A stretch of DNA of 64,000 nt from CADEEX01 sp964577955 (GTDB lineage: Bacteria > Acidobacteriota > Vicinamibacteria > Vicinamibacterales > CAVVIG01), in contig CAZOAZ010000005.1 in the NCBI GenBank assembly GCA_964577955.1, positions 1 through 64,000 of the forward strand, given 5' to 3'. A program made the translations under genes and the position numbers. The first letter of the stretch is position 1. Every line of letters starts with the position of its first letter. Below the pieces are notes generated by a model. The model was not told the DNA's origin and ran no database searches. It saw only the letters and a list, made by a program, of their open reading frames with translations. Shown here piece by piece: positions 33,532 through 43,729 of the stretch.

Positions 33532-35448
33532 ATGCCCCGTCAGATCTCGTCCGCGACCTCGCTCGATCTCCTGAGGAAAGAAGCCAAGCGCTGGCTGAAG
33601 GCGCTCCAGGCCCAACAGCCCGACGCTCAGGCCCGGTTTGCACGGGCGCATCAACGGCCGCCCGCGCACCCCACGCTTCGTGACGTTCAGCACGCGCTGG
33701 CGCGCGAATACGGGTTCGACAGCTGGAAGGACCTGACCGCCGCCGTCAGGGCGCGCGCCTCAGCGCCGGCCATGCGCCCGTGGCACCAGGTCACCGCGCG
33801 GGAGTACGAGCAGCTGGCGCAGGATTTCTCGAACGCCCACGACGCCCGCGACGAAGCCGCACTGAGCCGGCTCAACGCACACTACGCTCGGTCGTTTTCC
33901 TACGACGATCTCAGCGCGGAAATCTGGCGGCGGGTCTACGCGTTTCGACAGCGCTCGTCGAAGGTCGACAAGAATTTTCTCACTGTTCCTGAGGCGCAAG
34001 TGGTTATCGCGCAGGATGCCGGCTTCGGCAGTTGGGATGCGCTGCTCTCCGCGCTCACCGGCACCGGCCAACCAGCACCCGCTCTCCGCATCGACGACAA
34101 CAAGCGAATCGGACCGCTTCGGCAGCTCACCGAGGCGGACTGGGATCGGCTGTTCGACGTGATGACAGAACGGCACATTCCGTGGCTCGTCTCAGCCGGA
34201 CAGATGACCGATGGCCTGATGCGGCGCCTGTCGAAGTTGAAACATGTGACCATGCTCGGACTTGGTGGATCACGCTTGCTCACCGACGAGGGCCTGAAGT
34301 TCCTCGCCGACATGCCGCAACTCGAGGGACTTGAACTCACCGGAACGGGGATCACCGATCGTGGACTCGAGGTCCTGCAGCGTCTGCCGAACCTCCGAAC
34401 CCTCGAGATGACCTGGCTCGGCGGCATCAGCGACTCGGGCATCGCTCACCTGAAGTCCTGCGACCGGCTCGAACGTATCAACCTGATGGGATCGCCGACC
34501 GGCGACGGCGCGATCGAGGCGCTGCAGGGCAAGGCATCGCTGCGCGTGCTCAATACCGGCCGGCTCGTCACTGACGCCGGGCTGCGGCTCCTTCGCAATA
34601 TTCCGCGCCTGCGATCGCGTCAGGACGATCAGTCAACAGAGCTGCTGATTGACGGACCATTCACCGATGACGGTCTCGGTGGACTCGAAGGGCTGAACGG
34701 CATCACCGATCTCAGTCTCTTCTGGCACACGACAAACCTGACCGCCGACGGTTTCACACATCTGGTCAAGCTTCCCAGCGTCGCGGCGCTGGCCGTCGGC
34801 AATGCGCTCAGCACCAACGGCGCGATGCCGCATATCGCGCGAATGCCCGCGCTCCGCCGGCTGCAGATTCAGGACACCGTCGCCGACGATGACGGGTTCG
34901 AGGCGCTGAGTCGGTCGACGACCATCGAAGAGATCTGGACGCGCGATTGCCCGTCACTCGGCAACCGCGGCTTCCTCGCGCTCTCGACCATGCCCGCGCT
35001 CCGCAGTCTCGGCGTCACGTTTCGTCACGTCGACGACGCGGCGGCGGCCGTCCTTCCCCGCTTTCCCGCGCTCCGCGCGATCACGCCGATCGCCATGCGC
35101 GACCCCGGGTTCGCGCACATCGGCCGCTGTGAACAACTCGAGCGGCTCACCTGCATGTACTGCCGCGAGACCGGCGACGCCGCCACGGCACACATCGCGA
35201 AGCTGGCGCTGAAGCACTACTACGCCGGCCTGACGCAGATCACCGATCGCAGCCTCGAGATCCTCGGACGGATGCCGTCGCTCGAAACGATTGAACTCTA
35301 CGACGTGAAGGGGATTACCGACCCGGGTGTGGCGCTTCTGAAACGGTTGCCACGTCTGACGAAACTGGCGATTGATGCGTCCCCGGGCGTGACGTTTGAA
35401 GCGACTCGCGGCTTCCCGCCACGGGTCAACGTGACGTATTCACCTTAG
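33532..35448 (+). CDS. Leucine-rich-repeat protein with duplicated N-terminal helical motif
   Basis: 638 residues with no signal peptide, so probably cytoplasmic. The N-terminus has two copies of a helical motif ending in AREYGFDSWKDL (about residue 60) and AQDAGFGSWDALL (about residue 165), a pattern seen before ankyrin or LRR arrays in acidobacterial proteins. From about residue 230 leucine-rich repeats of roughly 24-26 residues follow, many containing the phrase L-x-x-TxITDRGLE (ITDRGLEVL, ISDSGIAHL, ITDRSLEIL, ITDPGVALL). ATG 33532 has AAGAAGG upstream. A possible promoter TTGACA (33366) lies within the 268-base gap, with a weak -10. The stop overlaps the convergent rseP stop by three bases. 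The ligand is unknown. Confidence 0.82.
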   Translation: MPRQISSATSLDLLRKEAKRWLKALQAQQPDAQARFARAHQRPPAHPTLRDVQHALAREYGFDSWKDLTAAVRARASAPAMRPWHQVTAREYEQLAQDFSNAHDARDEAALSRLNAHYARSFSYDDLSAEIWRRVYAFRQRSSKVDKNFLTVPEAQVVIAQDAGFGSWDALLSALTGTGQPAPALRIDDNKRIGPLRQLTEADWDRLFDVMTERHIPWLVSAGQMTDGLMRRLSKLKHVTMLGLGGSRLLTDEGLKFLADMPQLEGLELTGTGITDRGLEVLQRLPNLRTLEMTWLGGISDSGIAHLKSCDRLERINLMGSPTGDGAIEALQGKASLRVLNTGRLVTDAGLRLLRNIPRLRSRQDDQSTELLIDGPFTDDGLGGLEGLNGITDLSLFWHTTNLTADGFTHLVKLPSVAALAVGNALSTNGAMPHIARMPALRRLQIQDTVADDDGFEALSRSTTIEEIWTRDCPSLGNRGFLALSTMPALRSLGVTFRHVDDAAAAVLPRFPALRAITPIAMRDPGFAHIGRCEQLERLTCMYCRETGDAATAHIAKLALKHYYAGLTQITDRSLEILGRMPSLETIELYDVKGITDPGVALLKRLPRLTKLAIDASPGVTFEATRGFPPRVNVTYSP

Positions 35449-36785
35449 CGCCAGGGCATCAGCCGTTCGATCCACGTGATTCGGGTCAGGTCGTTGTAGA
35501 TGACGGTGACCATCAGCAGCATCAGGACGACGAAGCCGGCGAGGAGCATCTTCTCCTTCAGCTTGACGCTGAAGTCGCGGCGGGCCAGCCCTTCGAGCCC
35601 CATGATGAAGATGTGGCCGCCGTCGAGAATCGGAATCGGGAGCAGATTGAGGAGTCCGAGGTTCAGGCTGATCTGTGCCATCAGCGCGAAGAGGGCGATC
35701 CAGCCGAGCGCCGCCGATTCGCCGGAGAGCTGCGCAATCGCCACCGGCCCCATCAACTGCTTGGGCGAGGTCTCGCGCGTGATCAAGCCCCAGACGGTCT
35801 GAAAGATCAGTCCCGAGTACTCGATGTTCTTCTCGACCGCCATCCGCATCGCGCCGGCCAGTCCGGGCTTGACGCTGACCGTGTCCTCCGCGATCGAAAT
35901 GCCGAGGAGGCCGGTGCCGTTGCGGCGCGCCGGCGTGGCCATGACGGTCTGCGCTTGACCGTTGCGGAGGATCGCAATCGCGATCTGCTGCTCCGGCTTC
36001 TTTGAAATCGCATCCCGGAGCTGCGATCCGAACGTGATCGTTTCCCCGTCGATGGCGACGATGACGTCGTTCAGGAGGAGTCCGGCCTTCTCGGCGGCTT
36101 CGCCCGGAACGATCGCGCCGATGTGGGGGTGCGAGGTCGGGAGCACGCCAATTTCGGCCAGCTCGAAACGGCTCTGCTGCCCGGGCGGCTGCGACGGCGT
36201 CACCGTCTTGGTCAGCGTCGTACCGTTGCGATCGAGCTGAATCTCCGTCTCGCGATTCATCCGCGTGCCGATCGCGATGTAGAAGGATTCCCAGGTGTTG
36301 ACCGTGCGGTCGGCTACCGACACGATGCGATCGCCGGGCTGCACGTCGGCCTTCGCCGCCGGCGACCCTGCCGCCACCGCGCCGACGACCACCGGCTGGT
36401 CCTCGAACGCCAGCCGCTCCGCGCCTTGATACAGCACGACCGCCGTCAGGATGACCGCGAGCGCCAGGTTCATCACCGGTCCCATGATCAGGACCTGGAA
36501 GCGCTCCCATTTCGTTTTCGAGAGGAATTCGTCGGACGATCCCGTCCGCGCCTCGTCGGGGTTGTCGCCGGCCATCTTCACGTAGCCGCCGAGCGGCAGC
36601 GCGCCGATGCTGTACTCGGTGTCGCCGCGCTTGATGGCCAGAACCGTGGGGTTGAAGCCGAGCTGAAACTTCAGCACTTTGATGCCGACCCGTTTCGCGG
36701 CCAGAAAATGCCCGAGCTCGTGCACGAACACCAGGACGCCGAGCACGAACGCGAACGCGAGAACGGTGGTCAATGTGCCAAACAC
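35445..36785 (-). CDS. rseP: RIP metalloprotease RseP (site-2 protease)
   Basis: Intramembrane zinc protease that cleaves anti-sigma factors or signal-peptide remnants. It has 446 residues. The active-site HELGH is at 22-26 in the first helix and the LDGG motif near residue 387. Two PDZ-like regions lie between (VVGAVAAGSPAAKADVQPGDRIVSV and IGAIVPGEAAEKAGLLLNDVIVAIDG). The gene order uppS-cdsA-dxr-rseP is widely conserved, and it is last here. No sigma-E or RseA is in the window. Confidence 0.96.
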   Translation of the reverse strand: MFGTLTTVLAFAFVLGVLVFVHELGHFLAAKRVGIKVLKFQLGFNPTVLAIKRGDTEYSIGALPLGGYVKMAGDNPDEARTGSSDEFLSKTKWERFQVLIMGPVMNLALAVILTAVVLYQGAERLAFEDQPVVVGAVAAGSPAAKADVQPGDRIVSVADRTVNTWESFYIAIGTRMNRETEIQLDRNGTTLTKTVTPSQPPGQQSRFELAEIGVLPTSHPHIGAIVPGEAAEKAGLLLNDVIVAIDGETITFGSQLRDAISKKPEQQIAIAILRNGQAQTVMATPARRNGTGLLGISIAEDTVSVKPGLAGAMRMAVEKNIEYSGLIFQTVWGLITRETSPKQLMGPVAIAQLSGESAALGWIALFALMAQISLNLGLLNLLPIPILDGGHIFIMGLEGLARRDFSVKLKEKMLLAGFVVLMLLMVTVIYNDLTRITWIERLMPWR

Positions 36786-36832
36786 GCGTGATCCCTCAGA
36801 CTCGGAGTCTTGACCGGCCCACAGTCAGGGCC

Positions 36833-38023
36833 TCACCGGAATTCTACCCCGCTGGCGATGGCGCGTGCATGCTCGCGCGCGTCGGAATCGACCTGCCGCA
36901 CCTCGCGCAGCGTCGTCACCGGCGCCGGACTGTGCAAATCCATGGTTCTGGCAATGACGTGTGCAATGCCGGGAAACGGAATCCGGCCCTCGAGAAACAG
37001 CGGCACGGCGACTTCGTTCGCCGCATTCAGCACCACTGCCAGACTGGCGTCGGCGTCGAGCGCACGGAACGCCAGCGCGAGGCACGGAAACACGTCCATG
37101 TCGGGCGCGTGAAATTCGAGGCGTCCGGCCGCGGCCAGATCGAGCGACGGCAGCGGCGCCCGCCAGCGTTCGGGATACGTGAACGCGTATTGAATCGGCA
37201 GCCGCATGTCGGTGACGCCGAGCTGCGCGATCATCGAGCCGTCGACGAACTCGACCAGCGAGTGCACGACCGACTGCGGGTGCACGACGACCCTGATCTG
37301 ATCCGCGCGGACGCCGAACAGCCAGCGCGCCTCGATCACCTCGAGCCCTTTGTTCATCAGCGTGGCTGAGTCGATCGTGATCTTCCGGCCCATCCGCCAC
37401 GTCGGGTGCTTCAGCGCATCCTCGGCCGTCACCTGTTCCAATTGGGACGCCGTGCGGCCGCGAAACGGTCCGCCGGACGCGGTGAGGATGATGCGTTCGA
37501 GATCGGCGGGCGGCCGGCCGTGCAGGCACTGATGGATGGCGTTGTGTTCGCTGTCGACCGGCAGGATGGCGACGCCGTGGCGGCGCGCGGCCGCCATCAC
37601 GATGCCGCCGGCCATCACCAGCACTTCCTTGTTGGCCAGCGCGATCGTCTTGCCGGCTTCGATCGCCGCGAGGACGGCCTCCAGCCCTTCCGTACCAGAC
37701 GTCGCGCAGAGCACGAGATCCACGTCCGGGTGTGACGCCACGGCGACGAGTCCGTCGCGGCCCGTACCAACAACACTCGTGGGGGATGGCAGGCCCGGCC
37801 GCAGCCGCTGCTTCAGCCTATCGACCGCCGCTCCGGTCGCCATCGCGACCACCAGCGGGCGGTGCTTCGCGATCTGTTCCGCGAGCCGCGCGTCGTTGTC
37901 GCCCGCCGCCAGGCCGACGACGCGCAGACGATCCGCGTGCGCGTCGATCACCGCCAGCGCGCTCTGACCGATCGACCCGGTCGACCCGAGAATCGCGATC
38001 CGCTTCAACTCAGCACCCGGCAC
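36833..38023 (-). CDS. dxr: 1-deoxy-D-xylulose 5-phosphate reductoisomerase
   Basis: Second step of the MEP isoprenoid pathway, giving MEP with NADPH. It has about 396 residues. Motifs: ILGSTGSIGQSAL (NADPH binding), LANKEVLVMAG, LPVDSEHNAIHQCL, LTASGGPF, MGRKITIDSATLMNKGLEVIEARWLF. The start is uncertain: GTG 38023 lies inside a 7-bp repeat array, while TTG 38008 five codons later would give LKRIAILGSTG. Either is compatible with the family. It precedes rseP by 47 bases. Confidence 0.95.
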   Translation of the reverse strand: MPGAELKRIAILGSTGSIGQSALAVIDAHADRLRVVGLAAGDNDARLAEQIAKHRPLVVAMATGAAVDRLKQRLRPGLPSPTSVVGTGRDGLVAVASHPDVDLVLCATSGTEGLEAVLAAIEAGKTIALANKEVLVMAGGIVMAAARRHGVAILPVDSEHNAIHQCLHGRPPADLERIILTASGGPFRGRTASQLEQVTAEDALKHPTWRMGRKITIDSATLMNKGLEVIEARWLFGVRADQIRVVVHPQSVVHSLVEFVDGSMIAQLGVTDMRLPIQYAFTYPERWRAPLPSLDLAAAGRLEFHAPDMDVFPCLALAFRALDADASLAVVLNAANEVAVPLFLEGRIPFPGIAHVIARTMDLHSPAPVTTLREVRQVDSDAREHARAIASGVEFR

Positions 38024-38064
38024 CCGGCACCCGGACCTTGCACCTTGAACCTAGCACCTTGAAC
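38011..38064. repeat. 7-bp array (GCACCCG) and CACCTTGAACC words
   Basis: Three GCACCCG units followed by related GACCTT, GCACCTTGAACCTA and GCACCTTGAACC words, filling the cdsA-dxr gap and overlapping the upstream candidate start of dxr. The same words occur at 62386-62419. Confidence 0.8.
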
Positions 38065-38073
38065 CGTGGGGCC

Positions 38074-38870
<797 letters not shown>

Positions 38871-38874
<4 letters not shown>

Positions 38875-39662
38875 TTGGCGGTAAGGGCAACCGGCGACGG
38901 CTTGATGCCGCCGTAGCGGCGATCGCGCTTCTGATAGTCGACGATGGCCTGAAGGAGATCGCGACGACGGAAGTCGGGCCAGAACGTGTCGGTGACCCAG
39001 ATTTCGGCGTAGGCAATCTGCCAGAGGAGAAAGTTGCTGACGCGCATTTCGCCGCTCGTCCGGATCAGCAGATCGGGATCGGGCTGCCCGGCGGTATAGA
39101 GGAATTCCGCGAAGCGCTGCTCGTCGAGCGCGTCCGGCACCACACCCGCCGCCAGCGCGCGCTTGGCCGCATCGACAATCTCGGCCCGGCCGCCGTAGTT
39201 CAGGGCGATGTTGAAGCGCATCCCGGCATTGCCGGCCGTCTTCTGTATCGCCAGCTGCAGCTCGTGCTGAACGTCGGCGGCGAGCTCGTCGGTGCGCCCG
39301 ATGGTGCCGAAGCGGATATTGTGCTTCTGCAGCGTGCCGATTTCGAGACGGATGAATCGCTTCAAGAGCATCATCAGCGTCGCGATTTCGGCGCGCGGCC
39401 GCTTCCAGTTCTCGATCGAAAACGCGTAGAGCGTCAGGACGTCGATCCCGAGGCGCGCCGAGGTTTCGACCACGTCCCTGACCGACGTGATGCCGGCGCG
39501 GTGCCCTTCGACGCGCGGCAGGTGGCGCTGCGCCGCCCACCGCCCGTTGCCGTCCATGATGATGGCCACGTGCGACGGCAACTGCTCGAAATTCACCTCG
39601 CGGGCCAGCATCTCGTCCGGGGATTCCGGCGGAATCCACGCCAGAAGCTGTTCAAGGGACAT
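38871..39662 (-). CDS. uppS: Isoprenyl transferase (undecaprenyl diphosphate synthase family)
   Basis: Cis-prenyltransferase that makes the C55 lipid carrier precursor for cell-wall synthesis. It has 263 residues. Catalytic Asp 37 is in IIMDGNGRWA, followed by GHRAGI, LTLYAFSIENWKRP and RTSGEMRVSNFLLWQIAYAE. ATG 39662 is only eight bases after a TATAAT box, so the mRNA is probably near leaderless. First gene of uppS-cdsA-dxr-rseP. It directly follows a large GGTGC/GCACC hairpin element. Confidence 0.95.
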
Positions 39663-39670
39663 GGTCAGAC

Positions 39671-39676
39671 ATTATA
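39671..39676 (-). promoter_or_regulatory. -10 box of uppS
   Basis: Minus-strand TATAAT (39676-39671), eight bases before the uppS ATG. The -35 region falls inside the GGTGC array and does not match consensus. Confidence 0.6.
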
Positions 39677-39682
39677 TAGAGC

Positions 39683-39868
39683 CGGTGCGGAGCGCACGGT
39701 GCACAGTGCACGGTGCTGGTGCTGGGTGCGCGGTGCAGGGTGCCCGGTGCGTTCGATGCGCGGCGGCAAGCCCGAATCACGCCCGCGCATCGCACGGCGC
39801 ACCGATCACCACGCACCTGGCACCTGCACTCCGCACCGTGCACCGCGCACCGTGCACCGCGCACGTCA
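39683..39868. repeat. GGTGC/GCACC inverted element, copy 1
   Basis: Left arm 39683-39750 holds nine GGTGC words. The centre has a perfect hairpin GATGCGCGG / CCGCGCATC, and the right arm 39790-39864 holds a run of GCACC words. The whole could fold into one long imperfect stem-loop. It lies between truA and the uppS promoter, with related elements at 43722 and 56549. Confidence 0.88.
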
Positions 39869-39870
39869 GG

Positions 39871-40641
39871 TTAGTACTCCACCCTGACCAGAAACAGCCC
39901 GGCGGCCGGAGCCGTGGGCCCGGCCGCCGCGCGTGATTTTGCCGCGAGCACCTCGGCGATCCATTCGGGGCGTCGGCGGCCGCGCCCGACTTCGACCAGC
40001 GTGCCGGCGATGCTGCGGACCATGTGGCGGAGGAATCCGTCGCCGCGAATCTCGTAGGTGATCAAGCCGTGGCCGGCCGGTACACCGGGCCGGATCTCCT
40101 CCGCGCCGGTCGTGAGCCGTGACACGGAGATGTCGCGCTCGGTCGTGCTCGCCACCGCGGGGAGCGCCTCGAACGATGCGAAGTCCTGGCGTCCCAGGAG
40201 GAACGCGGCGGCCTCGCGCATCGCGTCGAGATCCAGCCGGGGCGGCGGCAGATGCCAGACGTAGCCGTGCGCGAAGGGGTGAAGCACGCCGTCATTCCAC
40301 AGCTGATACCGGTATGTTTTCGCGCGGGCGCGAAACTGCGCGTGAAACTCGTCGGGCGCGGCCTCAGCCGCGATGACACGAATCGTTTCGGGCAAATGCG
40401 CGTTGACGGCGCGCAGCAGCGTCGCGGCGTCGATCTCGCGCCCGAGCGTGACGCCGGCGACCTGACCCAGCGCGTGGACGCCGGCATCGGTGCGGCCCGC
40501 ACCGATCACCGTCACCGGCGCACCTTCGAGCACCGCGAGCGCGTCTTCGAGGAGAGCTTGAATAGAGGGGCCGTTCGTCTGCCGCTGCCAGCCGACGAAG
40601 CCAGTGCCGTCGTACGCGATCGTCAGCTTGAAGCGCGGCAC
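39871..40641 (-). CDS. truA: tRNA pseudouridine(38-40) synthase TruA
   Basis: Modifies uridines 38-40 of the tRNA anticodon arm. It has 256 residues with GTG start at 40641, one base after the pyrE stop. Catalytic Asp 52 is in GAGRTDAGVHALGQVA; also KLTIAYDGTGFVGWQRQ at the N-terminus and FLRHMVRSIAGTLVEVG near the C-terminus. Co-transcribed with pyrE. Confidence 0.95.
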   Translation of the reverse strand: MPRFKLTIAYDGTGFVGWQRQTNGPSIQALLEDALAVLEGAPVTVIGAGRTDAGVHALGQVAGVTLGREIDAATLLRAVNAHLPETIRVIAAEAAPDEFHAQFRARAKTYRYQLWNDGVLHPFAHGYVWHLPPPRLDLDAMREAAAFLLGRQDFASFEALPAVASTTERDISVSRLTTGAEEIRPGVPAGHGLITYEIRGDGFLRHMVRSIAGTLVEVGRGRRRPEWIAEVLAAKSRAAAGPTAPAAGLFLVRVEY

Positions 40642-40642
40642 C

Positions 40643-41224
40643 TCACGCGACCACCGGCCGCGATCCCGGCTTCACGACCGGCAGACCCTGCGCGCAGAGC
40701 GGGCAGACGTCCGGTGCATGCGTGGCGAGGTCGACGCGCAGCAACGTTTCAAACGGTACGTCGACCGACACCGTCCCGCCGCTCCGATCGACGATCGACG
40801 CCGCACCGACGACCTGTCCACCCGCCGCCCGCGCCACCTGCATCGTCTCGCGCGTCGAGCCGCCGGTCGTGACGACGTCTTCGACGACCAGCACGCGATC
40901 GGCGTCGCCGATGACGAACCCGCGGCGCAGCACCATCGTACCGTCCTGGCGCTCGGTAAACAGCGCCCGCACGCCCAGCGCCCGGGCCACTTCATGCCCG
41001 ATCACGACGCCGCCCAGCGCCGGCGACAGGACCGCGGTCGGCCGGAGGGCTCGCGTCACGTCGGCAAGGGCCCGGCCCAGACGTTCGGCGTGCTCCGGGT
41101 ACTGCAGCACGAGGGCGCACTGGAGGTAGCCGCCGCTGTGCAAACCTGAGCTCAACCGGAAGTGACCTTCGAGCAGCGCGCCCGATTTCCTGAAGAGATC
41201 CAGCAGTTCTTCGCGTCTGGTCAT
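40643..41224 (-). CDS. pyrE: Orotate phosphoribosyltransferase
   Basis: Adds PRPP to orotate to give OMP. It has 193 residues. Motifs: FRLSSGLHSGGYLQCALVLQ, SPALGGVVIGHEVARALGV, and the PRPP loop VLVVEDVVTTGGST near residues 110-125. TATACT at 41240-41235 ends ten bases before the ATG, so the leader is very short. It is separate from the pyrRBC and pyrKDF groups 12-20 kb away. Confidence 0.95.
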   Translation of the reverse strand: MTRREELLDLFRKSGALLEGHFRLSSGLHSGGYLQCALVLQYPEHAERLGRALADVTRALRPTAVLSPALGGVVIGHEVARALGVRALFTERQDGTMVLRRGFVIGDADRVLVVEDVVTTGGSTRETMQVARAAGGQVVGAASIVDRSGGTVSVDVPFETLLRVDLATHAPDVCPLCAQGLPVVKPGSRPVVA

Positions 41225-41333
41225 GGGGGGCCGTAGTATACAATTCCTCCCTGAATCGGGCCCGAACCGAAGCGTCCTCCCGCACGTCTACTGTTCAGCA
41301 CATTCTTCGGATTTGTTCATGGAGCCTTCGTTC

Positions 41334-42869
41334 ATGCGTTCTTCGATGCCCCGCGCCGCCATGCTCGGCAGCGCCGTCCTGCTCGTGTTCAGCACCACTG
41401 CCCTGGCCCAGACGCCTACCCCCACCGTCCGGCGCTTGTCCGTCGACGATGCGGTCAGCGTCTCGCTGGAGCAGAACCTGGGCATCCAGGTCGAGCGACT
41501 GAACCCGCAGATCCAGGACGTGGCGGTGGCCCAGGCCCTGTCTTACCGGATGCCGACCTTTACCTCCAGCCTGGCCAATGTCTCCCAGAACACACCCTCG
41601 TCGAACCTGCTGTCCGGCGGCCAGGACAAGGTCACCGATACCCGGTTCACGACGCAGGTCGGACTGAGCCAGATTCTGCCGACCGGCGCGAACTACTCCT
41701 TCGCCTGGAACAGCAACCGGAACACGACGACGAATACGTTCTCGACCTACAACCCCGGCGTCGGCTCGAACATCCAGTTCTCGATCACCCAGCCGCTTTT
41801 CCGCAACTACAAGATCGACAGTCAGCGGCAGCAGGTGATGACGGTTCAGAAGGACCGCGAAGCGGCGGATGTTCAGCTCCGGTCAACGATTCTCTCGACG
41901 ACCCGCAACGTGAAGAACGCGTACTGGGATCTGGTCTTCCAGATCGACAACCTCAAGGCCCAGCAGCAATCGCTCGACCTGGCGAAGCGGCTGCTCGCCG
42001 ACAACGAGAAGCGCGTGCAGATCGGCACCATGGCGCCGATCGACATCGTGGAAGCGCAGTCGGAAGTGGCGCGCAACGAGGAGTCGGTGATCGTCGCCGA
42101 AGCGGGAATCCAGTCGGCAGAGGACCGCCTGCGCGCGCTGGTCTTCAACCCGTCCATGCCCGACTTCTGGTCGGTCCGTATCGAGCCGACGGAGTCGGCA
42201 CCGTTTACGGCGCAGCAGATCGACGTGAACGCCGCGGTTCAGCGGGCGATCGCCAACCGCACCGACGTGCAGCTGGCCAAGAACAACCTGACGAAGAGCG
42301 AGATCGGCCTCACCTACTACCGCAATCAGGTGCTGCCCGAGATCGACGCTCAGGCGTCGTACTCGTCCAACGGCACGGGCGGCCAGCCGGTCGGCGGCGT
42401 CTCGCCGATTACCGGACAGCCGATTGTGGTCGTCGATCGCGGCTACGCCACCGTGCTCGGCGACGTGCTCACCAGCACCTATCCGACCTGGACCTTCGGC
42501 GTCACCATCACCTATCCGCTCGGGAAGAGCCAGCAGGAAACCAGTCTGGCCCGCGCCCGGCTGCAGTACTCCCAGGCGCAAACACAGTTGAAGAACCTCG
42601 AATTGCAGATCGCCACGCAGGTGCGCGATGCCGGCCGTCAGGTGCAGACGAACCAGAAGCGCGTCGACAGCGCCCGCGCCGCGCGCGAGCTCGCCGAGCG
42701 GCGGCTCGATGCGGAAGAAAAGAAGTTCGCTGCCGGCATCCAGACCAGCTTCTTCGTCTTCCAGGCACAGCGCGACCTGTCCCAGTCCCGCACCAACGAA
42801 GTGCGCGCGATCTCGGACTACAACAAGTCGCTCGTCGACTTCGAAGCCATCCAGGAAACTCCGCGCTAG
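41334..42869 (+). CDS. TolC-family outer membrane efflux/export protein
   Basis: 511 residues from ATG 41334 (GGAG nine bases upstream). Signal peptide cleaved near TTALAQ (residue 24). Two outer-membrane-efflux (OEP) repeats of long alpha-helices separate beta strands; examples are NVKNAYWDLVFQIDNLKAQQQSLDLAKRLLADNEKRVQIG in the first half and SLARARLQYSQAQTQLKNLELQIATQVRDAGRQVQTNQKRV in the second. It forms a trimeric channel across the outer membrane, indicating a diderm organism. No inner-membrane pump or adaptor genes are adjacent, so the partner is unknown. Confidence 0.88.
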   Translation: MRSSMPRAAMLGSAVLLVFSTTALAQTPTPTVRRLSVDDAVSVSLEQNLGIQVERLNPQIQDVAVAQALSYRMPTFTSSLANVSQNTPSSNLLSGGQDKVTDTRFTTQVGLSQILPTGANYSFAWNSNRNTTTNTFSTYNPGVGSNIQFSITQPLFRNYKIDSQRQQVMTVQKDREAADVQLRSTILSTTRNVKNAYWDLVFQIDNLKAQQQSLDLAKRLLADNEKRVQIGTMAPIDIVEAQSEVARNEESVIVAEAGIQSAEDRLRALVFNPSMPDFWSVRIEPTESAPFTAQQIDVNAAVQRAIANRTDVQLAKNNLTKSEIGLTYYRNQVLPEIDAQASYSSNGTGGQPVGGVSPITGQPIVVVDRGYATVLGDVLTSTYPTWTFGVTITYPLGKSQQETSLARARLQYSQAQTQLKNLELQIATQVRDAGRQVQTNQKRVDSARAARELAERRLDAEEKKFAAGIQTSFFVFQAQRDLSQSRTNEVRAISDYNKSLVDFEAIQETPR

Positions 42870-42875
42870 CCAGGA

Positions 42876-42930
42876 CGTGGGCTCCCACTTCAGCCGGAGC
42901 CGCATGAATCCGGCTGAAGCCGGATTCCAC
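42876..42930. repeat. BIME-like double palindrome
   Basis: Two hairpins in tandem: one around TTCAGCCGGAGC (decayed on its left side), then AATCCGGCTGAAGCCGGATT, linked by CCGCATG. Read on the minus strand it matches the element at 61406-61461 over almost its whole length. Confidence 0.85.
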
Positions 42931-42976
42931 CATCGCGTGGCCTGCTCGCCCCGCCCGCCCTGTTACACTCCCTCGC

Positions 42977-43729
42977 GTGGCGAAGCTGACCGTCACGGTC
43001 ATTACCAAGAACGAAGCCCGCGACCTGGCCGATGCGCTGGCCTCAGTCGCCTGGGCCGACGAGATCGTCGTCGTCGACTCGAACAGCAGCGACGACACCG
43101 TGGCGATCGCCCGAACCTTCACCGAGCGCGTCGTCGTCCATCCGTGGGAAGGCTACGGGGCGCAGAAGAACGTGGCGGCCGCGCTCGCCAGCCACGATTG
43201 GATTCTCTCGCTCGACGCCGACGAACGCGTCACGCCGGCGCTCGCGGACGCGATTCGCACGGCGCTCGCCAGCCCCGGCCACGCGGCGTATCGGATGCCG
43301 CGGGTCACCAGGCACCTCGGACGCTGGATTCGCAGCACCGACTGGTATCCGGACGACCAGCTTCGGCTCTATGATCGCCGCCACGCGCAGTGGACCACGG
43401 CGCGCGTCCATGAGGCCGTCACCGTGAACGGCACGATTGGCCGGCTCGATCACGAAATTCAGCATCTCGCCTACCGGAACATCTCCGACCACCTCGAAAC
43501 CATCGACCGCTACACGACGCTTGCGGCCGAGGACATGCGCGCCAACGGGCGGCGCGCCGGCGTCATCCAGCTCGCCGGCCATCCGCCGCTGGCCTTCCTC
43601 CGCAACTACATCGCCCGCGGCGGTTTCCGTGACGGCCTGCCCGGCTTCATCATCTCGTCGCTCAATGCGTATTACGTGTTTCTGAAATACGCCAAGCTTT
43701 GGGAAATGCAGCACAAGGATGGTGCGTAG
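42977..43729 (+). CDS. Family 2 glycosyltransferase, WaaE/KdtX-like
   Basis: 250 residues with GTG start at 42977, seven bases after TACACT, so perhaps leaderless. GT2 features: LTVTVITKNEARDLADALASVAWADEIVVVDSNSSDDTVAIA, the DxD-like LSLDADERV and the acceptor region QLRLYDRR. The C-terminus (SLNAYYVFLKYAKLWEMQ) matches WaaE-type LPS core beta-glucosyltransferases. The last codons and the stop (HKDGA, TAG) lie in the left arm of the adjacent GGTGC element, so the original C-terminus may have been altered. Probable role: outer-membrane glycan assembly. Confidence 0.87.
   Translation: MAKLTVTVITKNEARDLADALASVAWADEIVVVDSNSSDDTVAIARTFTERVVVHPWEGYGAQKNVAAALASHDWILSLDADERVTPALADAIRTALASPGHAAYRMPRVTRHLGRWIRSTDWYPDDQLRLYDRRHAQWTTARVHEAVTVNGTIGRLDHEIQHLAYRNISDHLETIDRYTTLAAEDMRANGRRAGVIQLAGHPPLAFLRNYIARGGFRDGLPGFIISSLNAYYVFLKYAKLWEMQHKDGA

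Noticed and set aside
33264..33533. Longer start for the LuxR-type protein
   Set aside because: The upstream frame encodes an Arg/Gly-rich stretch without receiver or other domain features.
39683..39868. CRISPR-like array
   Set aside because: The GGTGC/GCACC words are too short, unevenly spaced and inverted between halves; there are no unique spacers and no cas genes.
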